64,000 bases of DNA from positions 28,879,001 to 28,943,000 of the forward strand of contig CM073483.1 of assembly GCA_037074505.1 (NCBI GenBank), given 5' to 3'. The DNA comes from Albizia julibrissin (Eukaryota; Streptophyta; Magnoliopsida; Fabales; Fabaceae). Shown piece by piece: positions 1 through 12,178 of this stretch (positions are counted from its first letter, which is position 1; each line of letters starts with the position of its first letter). The notes beneath the pieces were generated by a model. It was not told the origin of the DNA and ran no database searches. It saw only the letters and a list, made by a program, of their open reading frames with translations. A program made the translations under genes and the position numbers.

Positions 1-3000
1 AGAGAGAATCTCAGTAGCAACATTACCACTATGTATGCCAGATACATATATGAATGCATGACATGCTTGCCTATACTATTTCATGCCAATATAATGACAT
101 ACTGCATGCTCGATGTTATGACATACATATGGCCATTGCAAAAATATAATAGAGCTTCAACCAATCATACATGTTCCACACAAATAGGCAAAGCATTCAC
201 ATAATCAATGTAAGACATACATGCAGAAAAGGTAAGTTTACTACCTCTCGGACTTTATATCATTCTCTTCTTGTCCCTTGATCTTCCAACGTCACTTTAT
301 GGCCCTAGATAAGTAATGACATCATTAGGGCCATGCAAAGTAAATTCCAAATGGGCCACATTAGCCCTAAAGGCTTACTTTCACCTTTGGAGTTCATACC
401 AATTACATTTGTGCCATTAAGTGTTAAATTCACATAAGACATAAAGCTGACAGATTTTTCACATAACTTTGAAAAATCATAATTAATTCTATAGAACTCC
501 AATTGAAGTTTTTCAAAGCTCAATTTAATTTTATTTAAGTATAATTTCAATAAAAATATCATGTTTTGGAAAATACCAACACAACATCCCCAGAAAGTTT
601 TCAAACATCAATTGTTCCAGATTTATTTCCAGAAAATAGGGTCAAACTTCAAAAATTCATATCTCCCAACATACTTGTCCAAAAATTACAAATTACCTAT
701 AAAATTAAAGCTCTATGTCTCTAGTTTAATTATGAAAATTTTCAGAATTTTTGGATAAGGTTTGGCTCCTTAAATATCATGCACAAGAACACTATTCTAG
801 ACTAGGTAGATTATCAACATGAATCCCCAAACTTCACAAATTTCCAAATTCATATACAAGCATCTAAAAATCATGAACACTTGCAAACCTACACAATTTT
901 GCCTCCTAAAGCCAATGGAAGTATCAAAATTATCAAATTCTCAACTCTTCACCATATCACCCATAGGACAGAAAAATAAAGTTATAGGGAAAGTTTGTCA
1001 GCTTCTTACTTTCTCTTACTTAATCATTTTGTTTCTACTTACAATCACATGATTAACTACTTAAACACCTTTTCCCCATAATTATTAGAAAATTGGGCAG
1101 CATAACCCCTTAGGGTTTGAGCTTCCCAAAATCACAAATCAAGCCAAAACAACCACAAAATCAACAATAACTACCAACAACACAACATATATAGCAAGAG
1201 GATCAAGTTTCGGTGATTACCTCTTGATTTCTACACTTTCTCTCTCTAAAATGTCACTGTTCACTCCCTCCTCTCTCTTGATTTTGTCTTGAAAACCATG
1301 GATTTCAAGGAAGAGAAGAGGTTAGGAGAGGTTATAGAGAGACTTGGAAACAAAAACATCAAGTTTTCATGCTCTTGCCTTTGATTCTTGGCTTGGAACC
1401 CTAGAACCCTCTTGTGTTGCTCTTGAGCTTCATGAACTCACTCTCTCTCTATTTTGATTCAACTTGGCCGAAAATGGGAAATGAAGAAGGGATAATGAAG
1501 TTTGATTATAATATCTCTTCTTGCTTTTTAGGATATTATAGTTTAATACCTAAAATTACATGTGCCTATTTTACTTGGCTATGGTTAATTCTTCCTTCTC
1601 TTCCTCTACTACTTTTTGACCGTAAGGCTTCTTGAATTGGCAAGAGAAAATAGTCTTGTAATATCTCCATTCATGCCATAGTAGTTAACATGTAAGACTT
1701 TACTTTATGACATTTACCTTTTGACTTTTCCACTCTTGATTTTTACTTGGCTATAAATCACTCTTCCCACATGACTTTAGCCCTTCCTAACTTGACATAA
1801 TTACCTCTTCTCCTCTTGCCAAAAGTGATGTGAATGAGGCTATGGAATGAACCATTCACCAAATATGCCTCTTCAATTAAGCTTTATTCAAGTCAAGAGC
1901 TCTTTATGACACTTGGCTTTTTGACTTTCAACTTTCCATTTTAATTGGCTATCATTCACTCTTTCTTGATTCATTTTAGCCATTTGGTTTATTCATTATT
2001 TCCCTTTGTTTGACCAAAATCATTGATGGCCAATAGAAGATAAAAATAATGTCATCTTGCTTTATTGGTCAAATGACTATTTTGCACATACATTTATTTT
2101 CATTTTCGCACTTAAGGAAAAACTGGGCAGAATTTTCATCAAACTTTAAAAATTCATATCTAATTGTGTAGATGTCTAATTAGGGTGCTTCCAAAGGCTA
2201 TGTGACCCTCATTGAGTCTAGTTTTAAGGAAAAATATAACATTTGGCCAATTAGAAGCTGTTATGAGTGTAGGATGGTGTACTTAGAAAGTGCAAGTATA
2301 CACTGTCGTAATCAAGTAATATAGAAGTGAGTAGAGTATCTTTCCCACAAGGATTGATCACTAAGTACCAAAATTAGTAATTTTAATTCTATTTAGTCGG
2401 TCGATTAGTTGTGATTGAGATTGCAAGATAAAAATGATGAAATATGAATACAAGTGATATAAAGACAAATATGAGAAAAAGCCCTAGGGATTAGATTTCA
2501 CTTAACAAATTCTGGATTGAATCATTTATCTATTCTAGTCCAATTTATTCCACATGATTGATAGTCGAGTTTCCCTATTTTAATTACTAGCCTCTTCCAA
2601 GGTCAAGTAATTCTATAATTAATTGCTAATCCAATATATTCCTATATGAATTTAAGCAATCAATCATGCATTAAGATTTATGGAACTCAATTAAGACTAC
2701 ACAACCCATATGAATATATTCCTATTTCATATGTAAATTATGGTTTTAATTATAGGATCCACACACATGCATCTCCTTCCGGTCTCAACATGCATATTGA
2801 AATCATCCAAAAGGTGGCCAATCAATTGTAAGCATTCAGAGCAATAATTAAAACTCAATCATGAAGGAAAAATTAAAACTAGATTTAATAAGTTAAGATT
2901 CAATCCGTCATTAGTAAGCTACGTCATCACCCTAGGAAAAGGAAAATTTAGCTCATGATAAAATTAAAAACAAAACCAAAATAAATTACAAACATAATAA

Positions 3001-4194
3001 ATATTGCATAAAAATTAATTACAAAAACATAAAAATACAACTACAAGATGCATGAAAATGGAAAATCTAACCTACCATATAGGAGGTAAAACAATCCATG
3101 TAGGTGGCAACCTATATCATCCATAAAGGAGAACTACCTAGGCCTTCCATATAAGAGGTAAAACCATCCATGTAGGAGGCATGCAAGAAGTAAAAAAAAT
3201 GCAAGAAATAAATTCTAAAAATAACAACTCTCTCTCTCTCTTCCTTCCTCCTCATTTTAGGGTGCCAAGAAGCTCTATTTATAGGCTTCATTTTCGGACT
3301 GCTACAGTATTTTTTCTAGAGTGATTTTGCTATAGTATTTTTCTACAATGAACCGACCACCCCACTTGCTACAGTAAACCGACTGCTACAGGAATCGCAC
3401 CAAACCGCCCCACATCCACACACACCGACCGCTACAGTATAATGCAATGGTTTGCTATAGTCCCTCTGCTACAGTATACTACAGTGATTCCAAACAGTAC
3501 CATACATGAACAGTGCACAGTGAATAGTACCGCATGAATAGTCTTCCCTTAAATGCCTTCTTTAATTCTTCTTAATGCGGTACTGTCCATGGCTGCAAGA
3601 AAATCATTATTTATTTATTAATTACACCCAAATTGATTACATTCAGCTCAAATATAGTCCACAAAATTATCATATAAGGGAAAATAAATATGCAAATATT
3701 TTACTTATCAGAAGCTCACTCATCCCAGAATTTTAATCTTTGGACGCTGCCCCAGAAAATAATTAATTTCACTGGGCTAACTTCAAAAATTCATTTCTCT
3801 TTGTGTATAGCTACAAATGACTTATATGACCTATCAAATTAAATCTTGATAAGTCTACTTTCACTCTGGAAGGTTTCATAATTTTTCACCATAATTTACC
3901 TATCAAAAAATGTCACACAATCACCACTGCCATATCGAGAATTTCACCGGTGGCAAATTAAAATTACTTTATGTTCCACTTTACTATATTGTGTGTGACT
4001 TCTAATTGCTTTTTTTTATTATTGCCCAAGCTCTTTAGCTCACCAATATAATTCCTTTTAATATCCAAGGATATAAAGGAATTTTGGGAAATAATACTAT
4101 GCTTCACTATGACATTTACCAAACAGGGGTTTAGTAGTCCCTTTTAATCCAGGCTAAATCTTAAGCCTCTAGTCCCAAAATTTGGGATATTACA
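1..4194 (-). mobile_element. Gypsy-like LTR remnant, minus strand, cut by window edge
   Basis: On the minus strand this LTR begins at 4194 with TGTAATATCCCAAATTTTGG, a head shared with LTRs at 50773 (minus) and 55891 (plus). Its body matches the copy at 49095-50773 in order: the part with 'tttggacgctgcc', a pyrimidine-rich block around 1230-1450, and the part with 'catgaacacttgcaaacc'. The stretch 1-800 also matches 62390-64000 in reverse. A second LTR (2259-3710) is inserted in it. The left end lies outside the window, so length and TSD cannot be read. No open frame inside looks real. It is probably Ty3/gypsy, since that superfamily often begins TGTAACA-CCC, but no polyprotein is present to prove it. 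Confidence 0.7.
2259..3710 (-). mobile_element. Solo LTR (1452 bp) nested in a gypsy-like LTR
   Basis: The element is bounded by TG (2259) and CA (3710) and flanked by a perfect 5-bp duplication, gaagc, at 2254-2258 and 3711-3715. Removing it rejoins the host LTR so that it reads like the uninterrupted copy near 50290. On the minus strand there is a TATAAATAGAG promoter motif near 3285, which sets the orientation. Several GCTACAGTA-type 9-mers lie at about 3300-3490. No coding region, primer-binding site or second LTR is present, so it is a solo LTR left by LTR-LTR recombination. Confidence 0.85.
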
Positions 4195-5723
4195 GTAACT
4201 GATCGTCTCTGGTAATCATGGTCCTGTTAGCCATCATCTCTACTCTTCTCTAATCTCTCTGGGTTGCTAATCTTTTATTAAATAGATCTCATTATCTTAG
4301 GTAATTGTGTTTTAGCCTTCAATCTACTTTCTTCTTTTTTCTCTATTATCATCATCTCTAAGGTTTCTTTCTCAGTTCCATTGAAAGATGATTTTTTTAA
4401 AAAAACCCAGTGAACCACCTAACCCAGTAGGTTATCCAGTTTGTGACCGGTTTTCATTATGTCAAGAGGTTTAGTCTGAGTCACATATTCTCCAATTTAT
4501 GCACCAAACTAGATCGGACATGTGGCCAGTTCACTAGTTTTGAGTCTAAACCAGCCGATCCGGTCCAGTTTTTCATACCATAGGTTTTAGTAACTTGTTC
4601 TACCACACTTGAGTATTGTATAGGCTTTAGGTCACCATCTCTTTCTAACATATCACACAATCCTATGAACGCTTTAGGACCTGCCCTAATAATATCTCAA
4701 CCACTAGAAGTACAAGATATTCTATATCACTTCCTTATGTACCTTTTTTCTTGTGGAACTCATATCATAAGTTGTTTTCTTCTTATTATGACACATCTAA
4801 AACAAACAATACTTGATTACAAGACAAATAAAGTAAGTTACAAGTCTCTAAAGCATTTCCGGCCATTGTACCAAAAATTTCACTTTAGAATCCATCTAAC
4901 AAATCAAGAAACAAATTACACCAAATTAATGACCAAAACAAGTAGACTCATCTATATAAATATGCTATATGAATTTTAAAATAAATAGAGTAACCAAACC
5001 AATATAGACTCTACTTCTTGATGTGAGAAAAAAAGGGTTACTTTAATGTACAACAATTTTATTTTACCTATTCAAGATTATACGATTGCTCATATAAAAT
5101 CAACTATTTTCCAGCCACATCTTCCATAAGGCCTAATATAAACAAAACCCTTTCCTGAATCACATATTTGGCCCACTCAACCATAACCCACAAAATAAAA
5201 GATAGTTATGATCATGTGTTATGATCTGTGTTGAACAATATAAAACCCAAATCATCATTACACACACACACAGGCAAAAAAAGACATACATAGAACAAAT
5301 TATAGACTCGATTAATGTAGATCCATCATTTAATAGCCTCAATTTTTATATAACATATCCCCGTAGAGTGATTCTTTATAATAATAGAGTCTAAACTGTT
5401 GTGTGGATATGATTAATTAACTTATCTCTCTCATAAGTCTTCTTCAAGATAAATAGCTGTGAAAATACATATAAGCAAAGATTGGAATAAGCAAAGATCG
5501 ATCACACATAAGCAAATCATAAAACATACAAATCGTAATCATATGTATTTAGGATTTGTGAGTCCCCAAAACAAGTTAAACTCAAATCCTCAAATAATAT
5601 ATGAATGCATCTAGAAGGCAAAATCATCAAAACATAAATGAGAAATAAATTACATAACTGATTGAAGTCAACTACGATCCAACGTTTAATAGCCTTTATT
5701 TCTAACATATCCTAGTAAAGTGA
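4195..5723. other. Gene-free interval
   Basis: AT-rich DNA between two LTR insertions. The only structure seen is a diverged direct repeat of about 60 bp (near 5308-5373 and 5664-5725, sharing 'tttaatagcct' and 'aacatatcc') and a short CA run near 5261. A CCGGT-rich patch at 4390-4590 resembles the degenerate MITE class seen at 33657 and 39789 but is too decayed to bound. No credible gene. Confidence 0.5.
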
Positions 5724-7262
5724 TGTTAGTGTCAACGGTTTCACCCAAAGGGGCTAAATTAGGTGATAAAAAAATTGAATTATCGTATTTAAAAAAACTT
5801 GATTAAAGGTTAAGAGTTGGAGAAATATTATCGAAGTGTACATTAGAGTTTATACTGGTTCAGTCTTAACCTCTTTACCTATGTCTAATCCTTAAAGTGC
5901 CTCTAAGATTTTCACTATACTTCCAAAATTTGATAAGTTCTTGGCACCAAGTACAAGTAAACTCCTCAATAGGATACTCACTACTCCTTACACTTTGTAA
6001 AATAATACCCACTCAAGGTCCCACTACCTTGAGATTCTCTTTATAAGAGTAATGAATAAAGGTAGTAAAAATATCTCTCAAAGAGCTGATAAATGAATAC
6101 TAAAGAACAATAAGAATATCAAAGAATATCAGACAGAATAATAGAGCACTTAATGAGCAGAATTGATTTTATCGTTCGGTAGTTGCACCGTCTTGAAAGC
6201 TTCTGTATTTATAGGCAGAATGTCTTTAATGACCGTTGTGAGCATTCAACTATGTCCATTAGAAAGTAATTATAGTCGTTGATGAAAGAGAGTGCTTTCG
6301 TTGGTTATCTCTACTTCTGACAAAATTTTTATTTTTAGAGATTTTGAAGTTAATTCGTTGATTAAACACCTAAAACTTATACATAAATTATATTAGTAAC
6401 ATTCAAAAATAGTATAAGAGCTTAGGAAGTAAGTCATGATGAAAAGTATATGTATTAGAATTATCAAGACGATGTTCATAAATTTCTCAAGAACATACTC
6501 GAGTGAGACTGATAATCACTTCAAGTAATTTCCAATTAGTCAAGTGTTAGTCTCTATCACTCGAGTGCTCTTGGTGATCTTGTGCTAATAATCTAATCAA
6601 GGAACTTGGTAGTGATATTTTAAAAATTGAATATCACTTGAGTGCCCAAATCATCACTTGAGTTATCTTATAAAACTTTAAAGTCATTACCAGTCACTAC
6701 TGAAAGTCTTCCAAATAAATGATATTACTCGAATACTCAAGTAGATCACTTGAGTGATCTCCTCTCAGATGCATCAACACTTCTAGGTTACTTGCAAGAT
6801 CCTTGCATGTGATCATAGATCACTCGAGTGATTTGAACAATCACTTGAGTGATCTTAAAAAACACATAGCACTTCAAGGTCACTTGTGAGTGACTCTTAG
6901 GAGATTAACATCACTCGAGTGAATTCCATTTCACTTGAGTGATCTTGTCTATTACTTGAGTGCCTCGTTTCTGTTAGATATGATTAGTTTTGATGATGAC
7001 AAATATAGATGTCAAATATTAAGCATAAGAAGCTTGCATAGTATACTTTTCTAATACATTGACTAACTATTTGATGTTGCATATATTGTAGATTAGTCAA
7101 GCAATGGAAGAAAGAAATTGAGGAATAAGGAACTTGCAAGAATTAATGAAAAATATGAAGATTCAAGTTTTTATGGGTACTGTAGCAGTGGGTACTGTAG
7201 CAATACGGTTACTGTAGCAATTGGCATTGTTTGACACTGTTTGGAACTGTAGCAGAGTGATT

Positions 7263-8218
7263 TTTAACAAATCACTCGAGTGATTTGAGGAATCACTCGA
7301 GTGATTCAGCAAAAAACGAAATCACTCGAGTGATTCAGCAAATCACTCGAGTGATGTTGAGCATTTCAGAGTCTGTTCTTCGTCCAGTTGAGCGAGGTCT
7401 GGTTATTTGATCATATCTATCACAATACAACTCCAAATGAGACGAAACCAATTGCGTATGAAACTAGACTCCCAATGCGTCATTTTGACACTAGAAAGAA
7501 CATCAAATGAGATCATATGAGGGAGATATCAGTGTTATAATTTGACCTTCATGTCAGCGTCACTTTTTGGAACAGTTTTGGTATTTTGGCTATAACTCGC
7601 AAACCACTGATCCTATTGAGATGAAACCAGTGCCATATCAAAGTAGACTTCTAGAGCTTTCCATTGATATATAATACAGAAATTTTGGAGTCATATTCGA
7701 AGAGTTATGGTATCTGGAAGTTGACCTCTGTTTACTGAAGATCTGAAAACGGATCACTCGAGTGATTTAGCAAATCACTCGAGTGATATGGCATTTCACT
7801 TCCAGTGATCGAAAAATCACTGCAAGAAAAATTCACTGTTTCAGATTTCACTTCCAGTGATCTCCAAATCACTCGAGTGATATCTCAACTTTTCCAAATC
7901 ACTTCCAGTGATCCTGAATCACTCGAGTGATGTTGCATTTTCGCCAAATAACTTCCAGTGAATTCAAAATCACTGCAAGAATATTTCACTGTTTGCCAAA
8001 TCACTCGAGTGATATTTGAAAAGTTGCAAAACACTTCCAGTGAATTGGAAATCACTCCAAGAAAAAATCACTATTTACAAAATCACTTCCAGTGATTCCA
8101 AATTCACTCGAGTGAAATATGGAAATTTCAATATCACTTCTAGTAAACCAGCAATCACTGTCAGAAGTTTTCAACATTTTCAAAATCACTCCCAATGACA
8201 TTATATTCACTTCTAGTG
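7263..8218. repeat. Array of TCACTCGAGTGA / TCACTTCCAGTGA palindromes (copy 1)
   Basis: About ten perfect TCACTCGAGTGA 12-mers occur here, usually extended to ATCACTCGAGTGAT. They alternate with the near-palindrome TCACTTCCAGTGA and a third unit of type ATCACTGCAAGAAAAATTCA. Spacing is irregular (about 20-50 bp), so this is not a simple satellite. A 300-bp palindrome-free stretch (7370-7740) separates two sub-blocks and is itself conserved in the other copies. Confidence 0.9.
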
Positions 8219-9017
8219 ATATTGCATTTTCTCATATAATGATTTATTGTTCCAGAATACACTTTCCTACATACACTATGATCCATTTGCTATTACCTTC
8301 ATAAACAACAACTGATTTTGCTAGTGAAATTCTATTATTACTGATTTCTCCAAATTACTATCAAAATCATAATCCGAATGGGTTCATATGTTATGCAATC
8401 TTTATGTTTTCACTTACTATCATTCTTAGACATTGCTTAATACTTATTTCAAGTGTGAAATACGGACTCAAGCGTTTGGGTTAAAACTTCAAGTCTGGAG
8501 GTGACTCACGGCAAGCATAATCACTTGAAGTGATGCAACCCAGAAAGCGAAAATCTTGTCTTTGGTCAATGATCCAACATATTTATGATTAACACTTCAT
8601 TATATTGATACTTGATGTATTGTTACAGAAAGAACAATGAAGAGACCATAGAGAGAGGAAAAACCACTTCACCGAGAAGTCGAGCGTCCACTGATAACGG
8701 CTAGTTTTTCTGAAGTGGAAATCTGTCAGAACAAGCAGTGCGACTCCAACGGGTATGTTGAGATGCTATCAACAGAATTAAAATGAACAACCAAGAACGT
8801 TGCAAATAGAAAGCAACTGTATGAATCATATGTCAGAGCACGATCAACGGGAAAATATTTAAATACACTCAACGACCGTGCAAAGCAATGGGACTCCAAC
8901 CGAAAATGATATAGTGATTGTCTAAGCATCAGATGGGATTATAACAGAAGAATATCCGAATGGGCTCAACGGTCAAATGAATCAACAAACTCTAACGGAT
9001 ATCTTCCACAACTCAGC

Positions 9018-9025
9018 TATAAATA
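9018..9025 (+). promoter_or_regulatory. TATA box of LTR copy 1
   Basis: TATAAATA preceded by 'cagc' and followed by a purine-rich stretch. The equivalent position in copy 2 has TATATAAA (about 13930) and in copy 3 CTATATAAA (about 37141), so a core promoter is conserved in all three full-length copies. It marks the U3/R part of the LTR. Confidence 0.65.
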
Positions 9026-9296
9026 GGAGAGGATTCAAACACAAAAAAGCAAGCAACGCAATGAGAACATGAACATGTTGATATTCTAAGTCTTCTACTT
9101 CCGACCACTCTTTGCTCTATTTCATCTTCTATATCATGTATAATTAAGAGTGAGAATATTTTCATTGTACTTCAGTGAGGATTTATCTACTATGTGAGAG
9201 AGTCTGTAAACACACCATCTATACTTTTGTATTGATCTCAAGGTAGAGAGACCTTGAGAGGGCTGATTACCTTACGTGAAAGTTGTGGAGAGAATT

Positions 9297-9425
9297 GCTA
9301 GTAGTACTTTCTGCTCGTAAGACTTACAAGGTGTAAGTAGTAGAGAACGTTGCTGCTCGTAAGACTTACAGTGGCGTAAGCAGGAGAGAACGTTGCTGCT
9401 CATAAGACTTGCACGGGTAAGCAAG
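9297..9425 (+). repeat. ~48-bp tandem repeats in the R/U5 part of LTR copy 1
   Basis: Three imperfect tandem units carry the phrases 'gctcgtaagacttaca' and 'gagagaacgttgctgct'. Copy 3 has at least four units in the same place (37441-37645), whereas copy 2 has almost none, so the block has expanded or contracted after insertion. Confidence 0.75.
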
Positions 9426-10729
9426 AGAGAAATGACTTTAGGATTGCTTTGCTCGACTTGCTGTAAGAAGGAGTAAACCTTACAGTGTGTAAGGGGGAGT
9501 AACACTTGTGAATTTGTAAAGGCTTTTCTTGTGCCCGATTAAACAAGAAGATAGTGAATTGGAAATCTCAGGAGGAGCCTGGGGACTGGACGTAGGTCAT
9601 CGTGGATTGGACCGAACCAGGATAAATCACAATTTGCATATTCTCTTCCCTAAGCTTTTACATTTCCAGCATATATGATTTACATATCAGCTTATGTTTC
9701 TATACTTCCACATGTATTGATTTGATAAGTTGCGAAAAGATTAAAAGATCATACTTTCTTATCACACACCCAATTCACCCCCCTCTTGGGTGTCAGCCAG
9801 TTCTAACAGTTTCATCATTTGAGTAATATGTTTCTTTTGATCATTAACTTTCAACCTTTTTGGAAGTCACATGCAAGTGATTAACCATCACTCAAGTTCT
9901 TACCCAATTACTCCAGTGATTTTTCCTTTGAGAACATTCACACACTTTGATTACTATCAAGTGACTTGGTAAAGATATTGTCACTCAAGTACACAAGCCA
10001 TCACTCGAGTGATCCTCTTTGGTAACATTATACTCTTATTTGACCATCACTCGAGTGCATAAATCATGACTCGAGTAATTGTGCTAAGCTTGAGGAATTT
10101 TCCAGAGAGTTTCACTTTCTGCTTTCTAAAGAGTTTAATTATCACTGAGGTTTATATTATTAATAAATCAAGGTTTGTTATCATCAAAATATTATGAGAG
10201 CTAACAAGTGAATCCATGCATATATAATACACTCCCAACTGTTGTATATTAATAATTTAATTAATAACATATCTACGGTAAGTCTTATTCAACCTTAAAT
10301 CCAATGAGACTCAACCTAGTTCAGCAAAGAATTCATAATCCTTATTAGAAAATTAGGCAGTAAAAAGAAAATCCAACACTAATCCAGTAAAAGAATTAAG
10401 AAGAAATAAATCCATTTGTGTTCAACTATAAAGTAAGACAAACTTGTGATGTGAAAGGGAATTAGATGAAGCATTAATGGAATAAAGAAAGAGAAGCCAG
10501 AAGAGTTGAAGTCAGAGACAAAGTAAGGCGAAATGGAGACAAGATGAGATAAGGTGGATTAGAAGAGAGACAAAGTCAAGGTGAGGGGGATTAGATGAGG
10601 AATGGAGATGAGAGGGAAAAGAGTCTTGCTATGAGAGAGAACTAAAGTTTGGGTAAAGTAGATCAGAAGGGTAATGTAGGGATATTATAAAAGAGCATGG
10701 GCATATTAGTCAGCATAAGCCAAAATACT

Positions 10730-10911
10730 CTCCTTTCCCTCCAAATTCCCCCAATTTTGGAGGGGAGGGATTTGGGGGAGGGGGGAAGGAAAATTTTAAA
10801 ATTTTCCTTTCCCTCCTAAAATTTATAGCTATCCAAATGAGAGAAGGAAGCAAACCCCCCCCCCCCACACCCAAAAAAAATCCCTTCCCCTCCCCTAATA
10901 CTAAACAAGCC
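10730..10911. mobile_element. Decayed Tourist-like MITE
   Basis: The run of 'ccctccaaattccccc', 'ggaggggagggatttggg' and the rightmost 'aatcccttcccctcccct' matches in order the right part of the better-preserved element at 32809-33425. A C-homopolymer (about 10855-10866) sits inside. Ends and TSD are not readable. Confidence 0.45.
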
Positions 10912-11451
10912 TTTAAACTGGTTTAAATTCTTCTTACATGATTTCCAACATCTTTCATCAAGATTTTCAACTCCTATTGCATGAAATGACCTATTAACTT
11001 AGCTAGAAATCACATTATAATTGGTGTTTTGCAACTTATGAGATAATTGTGGTTTTATGTTTATAATTGATTGGTATGCTTGGGGGTGTTCGGTTTTGAA
11101 TTCTTAATTAATTTTGGCAAGAAAGAATATTTGGTTCTCTAACTTTACAATATGTTTCATTTTGATTCGTGAAATTTTTAAAGTATCTTTTTAGTGCTTT
11201 AACCTTATTATCGTTGGACTCAAATAATAAGTTGTGACAATTATTATTTTAAAATATTTTCCTTACAACTCCATTATCCAAATACTTTAATCAAAATCTT
11301 AGGATAATAAACAATATTATAGGGAAACAAGAAAGATTTGAAACCTTAAGCTCTCCATACTATAAAGTTTCCATATAAACTTTTCAAACGTCAAGTATTG
11401 CTATCAAAAGATCCTTTTCCAAATTAAAGCTAACCATGATTGAAAAGATTT

Positions 11452-11563
11452 TAACCAACTTCAAAACATGATAGGTGTTTTCAAATACAACAATAATTGT
11501 TGTATTTGAAAACGCCTATCAATTGTTGTATTTGAAAACACCTACCATGGTTTAAAGTTGGTT
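11452..11563. repeat. Compound inverted and tandem repeat (hairpin)
   Basis: The outer arms read AACCAACTTCAAAACATGAT and, inverted, ATGGTTTAAAGTTGGTT. Inside are several copies of 'ttgttgtatttgaaaac' and one inverted copy 'gttttcaaatacaacaa'. A further unit with 'aacatctatcatggt' follows outside to about 11600. A snap-back duplication is the simplest origin. Confidence 0.7.
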
Positions 11564-12178
11564 ATTGTTGTATTTGAAAACATCTATCATGGTCTAAAGA
11601 ATTAAGACCACATAGAAAATTTATCTATGATAGAAAAAAGACAAGCTAAACATTTTATAGCTATCATGAATTATAAAATTCCTTTCTAATCATTTCACAA
11701 GCAAACTCTTCTTCACCATAAATGATCACAATACTTAGGCCTTGAGCTTCTTAAAGCCCAGAATATAATATTCAACCATAAGCCCAGGAAATGAAAATAT
11801 CTTCCATATAATACCAAAACACATTTCCAACACTAGAAAATATCCAAAACATGTTTTTGTGGATCCATAACATCATTTAAAGAAATCTTTAAAGGCTCCT
11901 GGCCTTCTACTAAGTCATTAGCTAATGATAGTTCAATCAAAAGTGTATAGTTAAAACATAGTATATAAAATAGGCCCCATGAGTGACAATATACATTAGT
12001 TTAAACACACAAATAAAGTGGAGGCTATACCAAGATAAGGAGCTATCTAAGTCTCCAAAGCTCTCCTCAACGTTCCGGTATGAGAACTATCACCTAAAAA
12101 AGGTTAAGAACACTAAGGTGAGACATAAGCCTCAGTAACCAGCTATACAACTCATCACACATGCTAATATGTCCTCAT

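Larger units (their letters stand above)
6972..9808 (+). mobile_element. Palindrome-array solo LTR, copy 1 (2837 bp)
   Basis: The element begins TGTTAGATATGATTAGTTTT and ends AGCCAGTTCTAACA, flanked by a perfect 5-bp duplication gtttc (6967-6971, 9809-9813). Order along the plus strand: a head containing TTTTGATGATGACAAA, ACTGTAGCA repeats (7180-7260), a palindrome array (7263-8218), a TATA box (9018), a tandem repeat block (9297-9425), and a tail with CACCCAATTCACCCCC. No polyprotein and no second LTR flank it, so solo LTR is the best reading; a non-coding retroelement without recognisable internal region is the alternative. Sibling copies lie at 12179, 35046 and, reversed and truncated, 45873-47634. 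Confidence 0.85.
5724..10206 (-). mobile_element. Solo LTR with palindrome repeats, split by a nested LTR
   Basis: The outer element runs from TGTTAGTGTCAACGG (5724) to GAGAGCTAACA (10206) with a perfect 5-bp duplication, agtga, at 5719-5723 and 10207-10211. Without the nested LTR and its duplicated 5 bp it is about 1.64 kb. On the minus strand it begins TGTTAGCTCTCATAATATTT followed by TTTTGATGATAACAAA, and has TATAAATACAG near 6210, so it is oriented minus. Both sides of the insertion carry TCACTCGAGTGA or TCACTTGAGTGA units (about 6500-6965 and 9850-10080). No internal coding domain remains. The superfamily is uncertain; the LTR head resembles copia-type LTRs. Confidence 0.8.
10212..12178. 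other. Gene-free interval with MITE and hairpin remnants
   Basis: No coding potential was found. It contains a decayed Tourist-like MITE (10730-10911), a 112-bp inverted repeat (11452-11563), and from about 11600 the left part of an LTR remnant that resumes after the LTR at 12179-14566. A purine-rich stretch with GAGA-type words lies at 10480-10680. Confidence 0.5.

Noticed and set aside
7263..8218. Palindrome array as a CRISPR-like or satellite array
   Set aside because: Units are short, interspersed, unevenly spaced and lie inside a TSD-bounded plant LTR; there are no unique spacers of fixed length.
8016..8304. Small plus-strand frames in the palindrome array (and their mirror at 45914-46202)
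   Set aside because: They translate repeat units of the LTR and are conserved only because the repeats are.
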